A stretch of 64,000 nucleotides of DNA, taken from assembly GCA_016937795.1 (NCBI GenBank), contig JAFGVV010000033.1:1-64000 (forward strand), read 5' to 3'. The translations under genes and the position numbers were made by a program. Numbering within the stretch: the first letter of the stretch is position 1; every line of letters starts with the position of its first letter. Of the stretch, positions 1 to 9,190 are shown piece by piece. Source of the stretch: Paludibacteraceae bacterium. GTDB taxonomy: Bacteria > Bacteroidota > Bacteroidia > Bacteroidales > Paludibacteraceae. The notes under the pieces were generated by a model. The model had not been told where the DNA came from and ran no database searches. It was given only the letters and a program-made list of their open reading frames with translations.

Positions 1-111
1 CAAGGGGGAGTTATTCCTCCTGGCTCTGAAAAAAAATAAACTTTCCTATTTTGTCTGCAAAGTTGCATTTACTAATTGAATTTTCAAAATAAAAAATATT
101 GAAGCTTCATT
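1..111. other. Intergenic edge of window
   Basis: No gene is visible here. The first bases (AAGGGGGAGTTATTCC) resemble one arm of the CCCCTAA/GGGGG palindrome seen again near 53842 and 62513, so this may be the cut end of such a repeat. The rest is AT-rich and featureless. Confidence 0.3.
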
Positions 112-1308
112 TTAATATAAAAATCCAAAAATCCACAATGGAATTTTATTTTCAAATCCATATTCAATATTGTCAAGAGCAATAAAGGAATCATTTAGAC
201 CTTCAATTTGCGACTTGTTTTTGTTTTTGCCTCCAATTTCAAAACTGTATTTTTTGTCAACGATAAAATCAGTTTGATTTGAAATTTCTACCAAGTGATT
301 GTTCCTTAGCTGGTTTGCAAAGAATGTTTCACGGGCATTTCCTATGTTGACCGAACGTCCGTTTATTGCATACATTAGATTTGTGTTTTCCAAAAAAAGT
401 TTATCTGGTTTCTGCAATGCAGTGATTCCTTTTGCATTTTTATAGGATGAAAAGAGCAAATGAGCTTCGTTTAAATAGTATAAATAACTGAGTATAGTTT
501 CTCTGTTGATTCCTATTCGTTCGCTTATTTTTGATATGTTTGGTGTAAAAGGAGCTGATTCTGTAACCACATATATTAATTGTTTTAATTTTGGTACATT
601 GGTCACATTTACATTTCGTAGCAGAGGAAGCTCAATTTCAAGAATCATATTTATAACCTCTTCCAAACGAGAGTAATATAAGTTTGGCACTTCCCTGTAA
701 AAAGGATAATACCCTTTTTGTAAATATGTTTCAAAATACTGAAGTGGCTTTAGTTGCGATACTATTTCTTTCGAGATTTCAGCTTGCCCAAGTATTAATT
801 CGTCTAATGTGTAAGATTTTAAATTGATATTTAGTTCAATATTCAGATATTCTCTGAATGATAAGCCCTGCATATTATAAATTACTGCTCTTCGACTTAA
901 ATCGGCTCTTGCATTTAAAATCTCAAGTAGTGAAGAACCTGTAAATACAACTTTTAATTCAGGATAATCGTCATATATGTTTTTAATTTCTACCGACCAG
1001 TTTGCATATTTATGTACTTCGTCTAAAAATAGATATTTTCCACCCCGTTTTACAAAAAGATCAACCAAATCAATAAGTTTATTATCTGCAAACCAGATAT
1101 TATCTAAGCTGATGTATAGTGTTTTATCTAATTCGTGCGCATGATTCAATTTGATATATTGAAGTAATAATGTTGTTTTGCCTACACCGCGCGCACCTTT
1201 TAATCCAATTAACCGGGCTTCCCAATTAATATGATACATTATGCTTCGTACAAAAATAGTTTCTGTATTGGCAATTCTTTTGCGGAATTTTTCAATAATC
1301 TGTTCCAT
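112..1308 (-). CDS. AAA-type ATPase with DUF4143-like C-terminus
   Basis: This is a predicted P-loop ATPase of the bacterial AAA_14/DUF4143 family. Visible motifs are a Walker A (GARGVGKTTLL) near residue 42 and a Walker B (YLFLDEVHK) near residue 95, followed by a winged-helix-like segment and a C-terminal part with a PD-(D/E)XK-like feel (DFIVDKKYSFEIGGKNK). The ATG at 1308 (MEQIIEKF) was chosen over an upstream in-frame start because it lies just downstream of a good promoter. Length is about 398 aa, normal for the family. Members are scattered, often strain-specific genes of unknown role, sometimes linked to mobile DNA. It sits directly after menD, where men genes often continue in Bacteroidales, so it may be an insertion. 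The substrate is unknown. Confidence 0.8.
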   Translation of the reverse strand: MEQIIEKFRKRIANTETIFVRSIMYHINWEARLIGLKGARGVGKTTLLLQYIKLNHAHELDKTLYISLDNIWFADNKLIDLVDLFVKRGGKYLFLDEVHKYANWSVEIKNIYDDYPELKVVFTGSSLLEILNARADLSRRAVIYNMQGLSFREYLNIELNINLKSYTLDELILGQAEISKEIVSQLKPLQYFETYLQKGYYPFYREVPNLYYSRLEEVINMILEIELPLLRNVNVTNVPKLKQLIYVVTESAPFTPNISKISERIGINRETILSYLYYLNEAHLLFSSYKNAKGITALQKPDKLFLENTNLMYAINGRSVNIGNARETFFANQLRNNHLVEISNQTDFIVDKKYSFEIGGKNKNKSQIEGLNDSFIALDNIEYGFENKIPLWIFGFLY

Positions 1309-1327
1309 TGCATATGATGTTTGCGCA

Positions 1328-1358
1328 CAAATATACAATTATTGTATGATATAAACAA
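1328..1358 (-). promoter_or_regulatory. Bacteroidota-type promoter for the DUF4143 ATPase
   Basis: On the minus strand a GTTG at the -33 position (1356-1358) is followed by 20 nt and TATATTTG (1328-1335). This fits the known Bacteroidota consensus TTTG-N19-21-TAnnTTTG. The ATG at 1308 lies about 20 nt downstream. Confidence 0.45.
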
Positions 1359-1466
1359 CATAAATGAAAAATAAATGCATTTTATGAAATTTAAAAATTA
1401 GGTATAATTGTATTATATAAAATACAAAATGTGTTGATTAATGCATTTTGTGGCCGTCAAAATATT

Positions 1467-3173
1467 TTAAATAGAGATTTTTATTCTGATATTCCTAAAA
1501 TACCCACTGTAATTCTCCGTATTTAAATCAGCATCGGTAAAAACTTCTAAAACTGTTGCTTTTGGTGCGTTTAAAAGCGAATTTATACTTGTTGACAGGT
1601 CTTCTGTATTGTAGCATGACAAATAATCCAGTCCGTAAGCTTCCACGAGCGATTTAATATTTACCTGATGTGGTGTGGTGAAAAACTCCAGACTATTCTT
1701 CATCAGTTCTTTATCGCCAATAAAGCTGAAAATATTTCCTCCATTGTTGTTCATGACAATGATTTTCAGATTTGCGCCAATATAGTTGTTCCAAAGTCCG
1801 TTTGAATCATAGATAAACGAAACATCACCACTCAGAAATACCGTAGGTTGTTTTGAACTGTGTGCATAACCCGTTGCTGTGGAGAGACTTCCGTCAATGC
1901 CAGAAGTGCCGCGATTGCAAATATAGGTCAGGTCGGGGCGGGTAGGGAAGAGCTGAGTCCAGCGAACAGATGTACTATTGGCCAAATGAAGCGTGGTGCC
2001 CGATGGCGTTTGCTGCAAAAGTTCCATCACTACATTCATGTCGGAGAGCGGATTTACTAAACCCCTGATTGAGGGATCGACGAATTTGTTGTGAAGTGTC
2101 TTTATTTGTTGATATTCAGAATTGTATTTGTTCGAAAAATTACTTTCGGTTTTATCCAAAGGCATTTTATCCAAAGTTTCTGTGGCAAAGCCGGGAATAA
2201 CTGTTGTCAGACTTTTATATGTGTCCACATAAGGCATCGACGATTCCAGTTGCCATTGTTCGGCAGGTTGATGTGCACGCAGGAAAATTTTCAACTGTTT
2301 GCAAATCACCGAATGACCTATTGTAATCACTAAATCGGGTGCAAAATCTGATTTGTTTTCAAATGAATTGATACGTGAGAAAAGCGACTCGGGCTGTGTG
2401 ATAATATGTACACCAGTGATATTCGACAGATTTTCAGCAATAACCACTACATCGGGTTGTGCTGCTAAGCGGTTAGCCAAATTGTTGAGACATTCATTTT
2501 TGGGAAATACCCCGAAAACAACCATTTTGCGCTGAAAACCAGTCCATTTTTCCTGAAGAACTTTCAGACTGTCATTGTTTAATGACGGCTGTGCGGACAG
2601 CGTTTTTATAATTTTCGGATTGGAGTGTTGCTCAGGTATGGCACTGTAAATGGGTTCACGCAAGGGTACATTGATTTGTACCGGACCTTGTGGATACGAC
2701 AAGGCAGTATCGATGGCTTGCGAAACCTGACGGTCGGAAAATTGCAAATCGGCTTCCTGACTTGTTTCAGCAGGAAGTTCGACTGCCGATTTTATATAAT
2801 TTGCAAATATATTATGCTGGCGAAGTGTTTGTCCATCAGCCTGGTCGATCATCTCGGCAGGCCGGTCGGCTGTAATCACAATCAGTGGAATGTTTTGGTA
2901 AAATGCTTCGGCAATGGCAGGTGCATAGTTAAGCACCGCAGTGCCCGATGTACACACAAGCGCCACAGCTTTTCCGCTTTGCTGAGCCATTCCCAATGCA
3001 AAGTAAGCAGCTGAACGTTCGTCGGCAATGCTCAAACATTCAATTTCAGGTTGAGCCGTAAAAGCAAAAATAAGCGGAGCATTGCGCGATCCCGGCGAAA
3101 TGACTACTTTCTCAATGCCCTGACGGACACATATTTCTGCAATATTTTTAATTCCCTGTCGGAAGTGTGGCAT
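1467..3173 (-). CDS. menD: 2-succinyl-5-enolpyruvyl-6-hydroxy-3-cyclohexene-1-carboxylate synthase (MenD)
   Basis: A ThDP-dependent enzyme that joins isochorismate and 2-oxoglutarate (releasing pyruvate and CO2) in menaquinone synthesis in the cytoplasm. The 568-aa length is typical. The N-terminal PYR domain begins with VVISPGSRNAPL and includes the CTSGTAVLNYAPAIAEA segment. The C-terminal PP domain carries NRGTSGIDGSLSTA and the ThDP/metal-binding GDVSFIYDSNGL ... NNNGGNIFSF. It lies about 90 bp downstream of an isochorismate synthase gene and in the same direction, so the two probably act consecutively and are co-transcribed. Menaquinone implies anaerobic respiration through fumarate reductase or a similar chain. 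Confidence 0.96.
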   Translation of the reverse strand: MPHFRQGIKNIAEICVRQGIEKVVISPGSRNAPLIFAFTAQPEIECLSIADERSAAYFALGMAQQSGKAVALVCTSGTAVLNYAPAIAEAFYQNIPLIVITADRPAEMIDQADGQTLRQHNIFANYIKSAVELPAETSQEADLQFSDRQVSQAIDTALSYPQGPVQINVPLREPIYSAIPEQHSNPKIIKTLSAQPSLNNDSLKVLQEKWTGFQRKMVVFGVFPKNECLNNLANRLAAQPDVVVIAENLSNITGVHIITQPESLFSRINSFENKSDFAPDLVITIGHSVICKQLKIFLRAHQPAEQWQLESSMPYVDTYKSLTTVIPGFATETLDKMPLDKTESNFSNKYNSEYQQIKTLHNKFVDPSIRGLVNPLSDMNVVMELLQQTPSGTTLHLANSTSVRWTQLFPTRPDLTYICNRGTSGIDGSLSTATGYAHSSKQPTVFLSGDVSFIYDSNGLWNNYIGANLKIIVMNNNGGNIFSFIGDKELMKNSLEFFTTPHQVNIKSLVEAYGLDYLSCYNTEDLSTSINSLLNAPKATVLEVFTDADLNTENYSGYFRNIRIKISI

Positions 3174-3263
3174 ATTTTTATTTGATATTTTGTAGAAAAT
3201 GTAATCTTGTGCTGAATTCGTTGTATACTAATCTTTTGTCTTTGTTCTTTGCTCTTTTGTCTG

Positions 3264-4391
3264 TTAACTTGTTCTCATTGCATTCAACATGGTCAGCATT
3301 TTGTTGTCGGTTTCAATCCACTCGTTTTGTGCTACCGACGAAGCTGTGATGCCTGCTCCGCTGTATAAAACAAATTCGTTTCCGAATAGTTGCAGGCAGC
3401 GCAGATTGACGAATATATTGGTTTGTGAGCCGACATTTACAGGCCCGAGAAATCCGGTATAATAAGTTCTGTCGTGTTTTTCGTATGTGGCAATAAAATC
3501 ATGCGCTTCTGCTTTTGGCAGCCCGCCTACCGAAGGCGTGGGGTGAAGTGTTTTGATTATTTCACCCGTGCGATTTTCGTGTCCGATATCGAATCTGAAT
3601 TCGGTTTTTAAATGTATCAGATTGGCTGCCTGATGGTTGGCAGGGCCTTTCTTGATGATACTTGTAAAGCCCGATTCATGCAACGATTTCTCTACAAATT
3701 CGGTTACAATTTGTTGTTCTTCAATTTCTTTATCAGTCCAATTGTAAGCCTCCAAAGGTTTTTCTGATGCAACCTGAGTTCCTGCAAGCGATATGGTATG
3801 CGCCTGTGTGCCATTTAGTTGTATAAGTGGTTCGGGCGTGGCACCCATCCAACAACCTGCTCCGGGCATTTGCAGCAAATAAACCATTGCGTGTGGATAT
3901 TTTTTGCAAAGCGTATGAAAAAATGTGGCAGCACTGAAGTCGGCAGGATTTTCCTGTTTCCGGACTTTTGATAAAACAACTTTTCTGAGTTTTCCGGCTT
4001 TAATATCCTGAATTGCTGCGTTTACATAATTGCAGAAATTTTCTTTAGAAGTCGTCTGTAAATTTTGACTTTCCTGATTTTTTGTGAAAAATACAGAACT
4101 TTCAGTTATTTCCTCAGCTAAATTTTCAGGAATGGAATTGTCTTTAATTACAATATCCGGATTCAGAAACCAGCTTTTTGAACTTTCTGTAATACTGAAT
4201 GGCGACAGAATAAATCCTGATTGAGAATAATCGAATGCCGTAAAATCAATCTCCACGGGCAATGATTTGTACTGAATTTGTGTGATGATTTCTTCTTCGC
4301 CGGGTAAACGATACGATACAAAAGGCGTGTTTTTGTCTAAAAGCAGCTTTTGGAGTTGGATAAGTGTATTTTCCTTTTTTTCGTTGGTCAT
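3264..4391 (-). CDS. menF: Isochorismate synthase (MenF/EntC family)
   Basis: Converts chorismate to isochorismate, the first committed step to menaquinone. The C-terminal chorismate-binding domain is clear: KVVLSKVRK, a PEPLIQLNGTQAHTISLAGT segment, TEFRFDIG, LHPTPSVGGLPK and the terminal GAGITASSVAQNEWIETDNK. At about 375 aa it is shorter than E. coli MenF but normal for Bacteroidales. A GTG at 4406 is in frame, but the ATG at 4391 (MTNEKKEN) looks more natural. It begins about 25 bp after the thioesterase gene and is followed by menD, so thioesterase-menF-menD form an operon. The menaquinone rather than siderophore role is inferred from the menD neighbour. Confidence 0.93.
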   Translation of the reverse strand: MTNEKKENTLIQLQKLLLDKNTPFVSYRLPGEEEIITQIQYKSLPVEIDFTAFDYSQSGFILSPFSITESSKSWFLNPDIVIKDNSIPENLAEEITESSVFFTKNQESQNLQTTSKENFCNYVNAAIQDIKAGKLRKVVLSKVRKQENPADFSAATFFHTLCKKYPHAMVYLLQMPGAGCWMGATPEPLIQLNGTQAHTISLAGTQVASEKPLEAYNWTDKEIEEQQIVTEFVEKSLHESGFTSIIKKGPANHQAANLIHLKTEFRFDIGHENRTGEIIKTLHPTPSVGGLPKAEAHDFIATYEKHDRTYYTGFLGPVNVGSQTNIFVNLRCLQLFGNEFVLYSGAGITASSVAQNEWIETDNKMLTMLNAMRTS

Positions 4392-4417
4392 AGCTGTGAA
4401 AGCCACTCAGTTCGTCA

Positions 4418-4825
4418 TTATTTAATTGCTACAATGCGGTTTGTCAGTCGGCAAAGCGAAATGAGTTTCCCGTTTTTATCTTCCACTCTTATTTCCCACA
4501 CATGTTGCGTTTTGCCGTGATGTATAAGTGTGCCAATGCCGAAAACCTCTTTTTCGCGGGTTGTGCCCACATGGCTTCCACTGATTTCGACACCCAGCAC
4601 CGCAAACTTTTCCGGATCGACAAGCGTCATCGAGCCTGCACTTCCAACCGATTCGGCCAGCGCCATAGTTGCGCCACCATGCAGTCGTTTCATTGGCTGA
4701 AAAGTGCGCTCGTCAACAGGCATAGTGGCCACAAGTCGCCCTTCCGATACTTCAGTGAATACAATTTGCAAATGTTCCATCAATGTGTTTTTGCAAATCT
4801 CATTTATCTGGTCAATGGTCATCAT
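4418..4825 (-). CDS. Hotdog-fold thioesterase (PaaI/MenI-like)
   Basis: A 135-aa single hotdog-domain acyl-CoA thioesterase. The family signature is visible: MKRLHGGATMALAESVGS, where G/H and the acidic residue form the active site, followed by VEISGSHVGTTREKEVFG and HVWEIRVEDKNGKLISLCRLTN. Its place immediately upstream of isochorismate synthase and menD suggests it is the 1,4-dihydroxy-2-naphthoyl-CoA hydrolase of the menaquinone pathway. That assignment rests on context, since the fold alone does not fix the substrate. It starts with tandem ATG codons at 4825. The ArsC-like gene ends 22 bp upstream, so it may belong to the same transcript. Confidence 0.85.
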   Translation of the reverse strand: MMTIDQINEICKNTLMEHLQIVFTEVSEGRLVATMPVDERTFQPMKRLHGGATMALAESVGSAGSMTLVDPEKFAVLGVEISGSHVGTTREKEVFGIGTLIHHGKTQHVWEIRVEDKNGKLISLCRLTNRIVAIK

Positions 4826-4847
4826 GCTTTTTTTGTTGTATCTTTTT

Positions 4848-5204
4848 TCAGAGAAGTTCTTTTATCCACTCCTCTTCTTTAAAACCTACCAGTACTTTTT
4901 CGCCAAGGAGCAAAATCGGCCGTTTCACCATCATACCGTTACTCGCCAGAATGTCAATCAACTCAGTCTGCGAAAGCGTTTTCACTTTCTCTTTCATGTT
5001 GTTTTCCTTGTAAAGTAACCCGCTTGTGTTGAAAAATTTTGCTACAGGCAAACCGCTTTTGGCTAACCATTCCGCAAGTTCCGTCGAAGTTGGATTTTCC
5101 TCTTTTATTGGACGATAACTGTATTCAATATTATGCGCTTTCAGCCATTTCTCTGCCTTTTGGCAGGTACCGCATTTGGGATAACAGAGTATTTCGGGTC
5201 TCAT
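4848..5204 (-). CDS. ArsC/Spx-family thioredoxin-fold protein
   Basis: A protein of about 118 aa starting at the ATG at 5204 (MRPEILCYPKCGTCQKAEKW); a TTG five codons upstream is less likely. The N-terminal cysteine motif C7-x3-C11-GT-C14 and the later RPI...FNTSG...MVKRPIL...VGF pattern place it in the ArsC/Spx/YffB group of thioredoxin-fold proteins. Members include arsenate reductases, the Spx regulator and uncharacterised reductases. No arsenic genes are nearby, so a general thiol-reductase role is more likely than arsenate reduction. It is upstream of the men cluster and may share its promoter. Confidence 0.8.
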   Translation of the reverse strand: MRPEILCYPKCGTCQKAEKWLKAHNIEYSYRPIKEENPTSTELAEWLAKSGLPVAKFFNTSGLLYKENNMKEKVKTLSQTELIDILASNGMMVKRPILLLGEKVLVGFKEEEWIKELL

Positions 5205-5349
5205 ATTTTTGAGTATCAAGTTTCAGAGTTTTGTGTTGATTGGTCAATTGGTTTTGTTTTCAGAGACGATACTATTAAATAGTAAATGGTAAATGATACA
5301 ATGGTAAATAAAAATTATCTATTAATAATTATCCATTATCAAGTGTCAA

Positions 5350-6837
5350 CTACTTAAATATTGCTCTGAAAATATCGTTTCCGTTTGCAAAAATGAGTAA
5401 GGCGAAAAGCAACATCATACCTGCTGTTTGGGCGTATTCCATAAACTTTTCGTTTGGTTTGCGACGTGTAATCATTTCATATACAAGGAAAAGTACATGT
5501 CCACCATCGAGTGCAGGTATTGGCAGAAAGTTCATAAATGCCAAAACCATGGAGAGCAATGCTGTCATTGACCAAAAAACCTGCCAGTCCCACATGGATG
5601 GAAACATTTTTCCGATGCTTCCAAAACCTCCGAGTTGTGAGGCACCTTCTTTTGTAAATACAAGCTTAAACTGTTTTACATAGCCTGTAAGTGTTTCCCA
5701 ACCGAGGGAAATGCCTGCCGGAATAGCTTCGAAAAAGCCGTATTCTATCTTTTTTGTATGTAAATAATTCTTTACATCACGAAGTGCTACGCCAAGTTTT
5801 CCGTTTTCGTTGATTTGCAATTGCGACTGCACAATTTCGCCATTTCGTACAAATTGCAAGTCGATAAGAGAGTTTTTTGATGCATCAAGTTCGGCGGCAA
5901 TGTCCTGGAAAATATACAGGTTTTTACCATTGATGCCAATTACGCTGTCGCCTTTTTGTAGCTTTGCATCGCTGGCAGGGCTTCCCGCACTTACATCCTC
6001 AATAACAAATGGAAAACGTACGGTTACAAGGTCGGTTTCCTGCGAAGCAATCAGTTTTTTAGCAAAATCGAGTGGTAGGTTAATTTTTACCTGTTGTCCG
6101 TCGCGAAGCAAAGTCACTTCACGTTTGCCATCAAATACTATTAAATCAATCAGATCACCACGCTGGTCAACTGCAATTCCATCTACCGAAATTACATTGT
6201 CGCCATTGCGAAAGCCATATTCCTGCATGGTTTTCGAAAAATGCAGACCGTATTTTGCATTTGCGAAGGGCATATATTCTCGTCCCCATGTAAAAAGTAC
6301 AGCCGAATAAATGACCATAGCCAGAATAAAATTCACCAACACGCCTCCAATAATTATGGGCAGACGTTGCCAAACGGGTTTAGCGCGGTATTCCCAGGCT
6401 TGTGGTTCCTGATTCATTTGCGCAGCGTCCATCGATTCGTCCACCATACCGGCAATTTTGCAATATCCGCCCAATGGCAACCAACCAATTCCCCATTCAG
6501 TGTTGTCGGGGTATTTACGCCAATCGTTGTCCTCGAGTTCGTTAACCGGAATTGGTTCAACAAGTTGTCGGCCTTTGCTGTCGAGCATTATGTCGCCATC
6601 TGCATCGCGTTTTGGTCGTTCGTTTGCGGGAACATTTTTCGATAGAAAGCGAACCTGCCATTGTCCGTTTATTTTTTTTGCTCTGACAAGCGAAAAATTC
6701 GGATTGAAGAACATGTAAAACTTATCCACACGCACTTTGAAAACGCGTGCAAAGAAAAAATGACCAAATTCATGCAAAAAAACAAGAATTGACAAGCTGA
6801 GAATCAACTGCAATGCTCTGATAAGAAATGTTTCCAT
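5350..6837 (-). CDS. rseP: RIP metalloprotease RseP (site-2 protease)
   Basis: An intramembrane zinc protease that cleaves membrane-anchored regulators such as anti-sigma factors. The catalytic HEFGH is at residues 22-26 in the first membrane segment. One or two PDZ domains follow (about 190-350), and the C-terminal NFLPIPALDGGH motif (436-447) supplies the third zinc ligand (D444). Additional hydrophobic segments lie near 155-180 and 465-485. The 495-aa length is slightly long but typical of Bacteroidales. In this phylum rseP usually lies right after dxr; here a DNA methylase gene separates them. Confidence 0.95.
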   Translation of the reverse strand: METFLIRALQLILSLSILVFLHEFGHFFFARVFKVRVDKFYMFFNPNFSLVRAKKINGQWQVRFLSKNVPANERPKRDADGDIMLDSKGRQLVEPIPVNELEDNDWRKYPDNTEWGIGWLPLGGYCKIAGMVDESMDAAQMNQEPQAWEYRAKPVWQRLPIIIGGVLVNFILAMVIYSAVLFTWGREYMPFANAKYGLHFSKTMQEYGFRNGDNVISVDGIAVDQRGDLIDLIVFDGKREVTLLRDGQQVKINLPLDFAKKLIASQETDLVTVRFPFVIEDVSAGSPASDAKLQKGDSVIGINGKNLYIFQDIAAELDASKNSLIDLQFVRNGEIVQSQLQINENGKLGVALRDVKNYLHTKKIEYGFFEAIPAGISLGWETLTGYVKQFKLVFTKEGASQLGGFGSIGKMFPSMWDWQVFWSMTALLSMVLAFMNFLPIPALDGGHVLFLVYEMITRRKPNEKFMEYAQTAGMMLLFALLIFANGNDIFRAIFK

Positions 6838-6894
6838 AAAAGTGTTTTAAACCGGTGATGACAGCCGGATTTGCTTATTGTTTAATTTGTTAGT

Positions 6895-7971
6895 TTACTC
6901 CTTTTCCATTAAAAAAATGTATTCCTGATGTGTCTCATTTTCAGAAATCCATTCGTTGGTTGAGCGAAGTGTGCTCATTATATTTTTTCTGTAATCAATT
7001 TTTTTTACATTAATAAGTCTCGCATTTTCCGAAATTATTTGCAACAATTGTTCTTGTGTAGCCCGACCACCAGAACTGTACGATAACATCAGATAACGTG
7101 CATTTGTTTTCTGAATTAACGTTCTTAAAGCTTCCATGGCCACAAAGTCCCCGTTTTTATTTTTTCTAAACTCTTCGAATACCGAAGCCGATAATCCGTC
7201 CCTTGTGTCGGAGCGGCGGTTTACCTTTCCGAACATTTCCGGCCGGTCGTTTCGGATAATGGTTGTCCACAAATGATAATATGCTGCGTATCGCACGCGG
7301 CTTGGCGGCATTTTTTCGTTGTTCGAGCCATAAGGCGGATCGAGATATGCCAGATCGAAACTGTGCTGAGCCACTGTGTCGAAAATATCGCCTTTTATCA
7401 CTTTGTGATTTTTTTCGCTGCGCACAATGGCAGGAACTTTCAGAGTCATTTCATTCGCTGACCGTGCCGACCATTTCGAAAGATATGCTGCGTAATGTCC
7501 CAGGGTATTATCTACTTTGTCGAGTGCCAAAATCAGTGAAGTCAGCGCTACACATTTGTCTTCGAAACTCAGATTTAAACGGTCAATTTCTTCCCTGATA
7601 GCATCGAGCTTCATTGTATTATGAATTCTGAATGGCTTTTTGGTATCAGTTGCACTACCTCCGTAGTGTGTTGTAAACCATCCTTCATAAGCTGTTAGTC
7701 CGTTCAAATGTGCTATCAGAGATTTGTAAAAATCATCTGATTGATTCGCTTTCAGATAACAATTTCCAAATACCTCCGACCAATCGGAAATATCATTCGA
7801 GGTCACTTCGTATCCGCTTGCAGCTAATGCCTGCGATACTCTTGTAGAGCCACTAAAACCATCGAGCACGGTATGAATACTTTGCAAATCCGAAACCATT
7901 TCCATGATATATGGAAGTAATCGGAGTTTGGAGCCTGCATATTTTATCCCTTCGGTTTTGGGTGTCTTCAT
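6895..7971 (-). CDS. D12-class DNA adenine methyltransferase (solitary)
   Basis: A 358-aa N6-adenine DNA methyltransferase of the Dam/D12 (alpha) class. The class order is visible: motif X (KYAGSKLRLLPYI) at residues 11-23, the SAM-binding motif I (DGFSGSTRVSQALA) near 37, and the catalytic DPPY (DLAYLDPPYG) near 215. No restriction endonuclease gene is adjacent, so it looks like an orphan methylase. It lies 13 bp after dxr and 57 bp before rseP in the same direction, splitting a gene pair normally adjacent in Bacteroidota, which suggests insertion by transfer. The recognition sequence cannot be read from the protein. Confidence 0.88.
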   Translation of the reverse strand: MKTPKTEGIKYAGSKLRLLPYIMEMVSDLQSIHTVLDGFSGSTRVSQALAASGYEVTSNDISDWSEVFGNCYLKANQSDDFYKSLIAHLNGLTAYEGWFTTHYGGSATDTKKPFRIHNTMKLDAIREEIDRLNLSFEDKCVALTSLILALDKVDNTLGHYAAYLSKWSARSANEMTLKVPAIVRSEKNHKVIKGDIFDTVAQHSFDLAYLDPPYGSNNEKMPPSRVRYAAYYHLWTTIIRNDRPEMFGKVNRRSDTRDGLSASVFEEFRKNKNGDFVAMEALRTLIQKTNARYLMLSYSSGGRATQEQLLQIISENARLINVKKIDYRKNIMSTLRSTNEWISENETHQEYIFLMEKE

Positions 7972-7984
7972 TTTCAGAGATTTA

Positions 7985-9145
7985 CTAACGAATAAAACTT
8001 GCTGTCAACGCTCTTACAGCTTCGTCGGTAGCTACATAGTCGTCGTAAGTGGGTTTTGCCACAAAATGTGCTTTTGCCATAACCTCTTCCATTATGTCGC
8101 TCATTTGCAGGAATCCAATTTTATCTTTTAAAAATTCAGCCACTACTATTTCGTTTGCAGCATTCAGAATACAGGGCATATTACCGCCTTTTTCCATTGC
8201 ATAATAAGCAAAAGCCAGATTGCGAAAACGTTCGGTGTCGGGCTGTTCGAAGGTAAATTGCGTGCAAATATTGAAATCGAGACGCGGGAAATTTGTCTTT
8301 AGCCTGTCGGGATAAGTAAATGCGTACTGAATTGGCAATTTCATGTCGGGCAATCCGAGTTGGGCTTTGATGGAACCATCGGCAAACTGAACCATTGAAT
8401 GAATAATGGATTGTGGGTGTACCACTACATCAATTTGCTCAGGCGAAACTCCAAAAAGCCACTTGGCTTCGATGATTTCGAAACCTTTATTCATCATGCT
8501 CGCTGAATCGATGGTGATTTTGGCGCCCATGTCCCAGTTTGGGTGTTTCAAGGCCTGTGCGCTGGTTACGTGTTGTAGTTCGGTAAGGTTTTTAGTGCGA
8601 AAAGGACCACCTGAAGCAGTTAAAATGAGCTTTTCAATCGGGTTATTCCCTTCGCCAGTTAGGCACTGAAAAATAGCAGAATGCTCTGAATCGACAGGCA
8701 AAATGGCCGATTTGTGTTTTTCAACGAGGTCGCAAATAAGTTCGCCGGCTACCACCAGTGTTTCCTTGTTGGCAAGCGCAATTTTTTTTCCGGCTTCGAT
8801 GGCTTTTATGGTTGGTTTTAGTCCCGAATAGCCTACCATTGCCGTAAGTACCATGTCGATAGCTTGCATTTCGGCTACCTGAGCAATGGCTTCGTTTCCT
8901 GCAAAAATTTTAATGGGAAGGTCGGACAACGATTCCTTTAGCTTGTTGTAATGTGATTCGTTAGCAATAGCAACTACCTCAGGTTGAAATTTACGTGCCT
9001 GATTGATAAGCAAATCCACCTGATTGTTGGCTGTGATGGCATAAACTTCAAATAGTTCGCTGTTTTCTTCGATTACTTCTAAGGCCTGCGTGCCTATTGA
9101 GCCTGTAGAGCCAAGTATTGCGATTTGTTTCTTGTTTTCGATCAT
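7985..9145 (-). CDS. dxr: 1-deoxy-D-xylulose-5-phosphate reductoisomerase
   Basis: Catalyses the NADPH-dependent rearrangement and reduction of DXP to MEP in the non-mevalonate isoprenoid pathway. The N-terminal NADPH site GSTGSIGTQ, the LANKETLVVAGE segment, the metal-binding PVDSEHSAIFQCL and the KHPNWDMGAKITIDSASMMNKG signature are all present. The start at ATG 9145 (MIENKKQIAIL) is preferred to an in-frame TTG eight codons upstream. Length is 386 aa, as expected. It follows the LytM-like gene by about 45 bp and is probably part of the same operon. Confidence 0.97.
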   Translation of the reverse strand: MIENKKQIAILGSTGSIGTQALEVIEENSELFEVYAITANNQVDLLINQARKFQPEVVAIANESHYNKLKESLSDLPIKIFAGNEAIAQVAEMQAIDMVLTAMVGYSGLKPTIKAIEAGKKIALANKETLVVAGELICDLVEKHKSAILPVDSEHSAIFQCLTGEGNNPIEKLILTASGGPFRTKNLTELQHVTSAQALKHPNWDMGAKITIDSASMMNKGFEIIEAKWLFGVSPEQIDVVVHPQSIIHSMVQFADGSIKAQLGLPDMKLPIQYAFTYPDRLKTNFPRLDFNICTQFTFEQPDTERFRNLAFAYYAMEKGGNMPCILNAANEIVVAEFLKDKIGFLQMSDIMEEVMAKAHFVAKPTYDDYVATDEAVRALTASFIR

Positions 9146-9190
9146 AAGTTTAATATGCCAATGTGCCAATTTGAAAATGAGTAATTCTGT

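Noticed and set aside
4848..5204. Naming the ArsC/Spx-like protein as arsenate reductase (arsC).
   Set aside because: No arsenic resistance genes are adjacent and the family includes several other activities.
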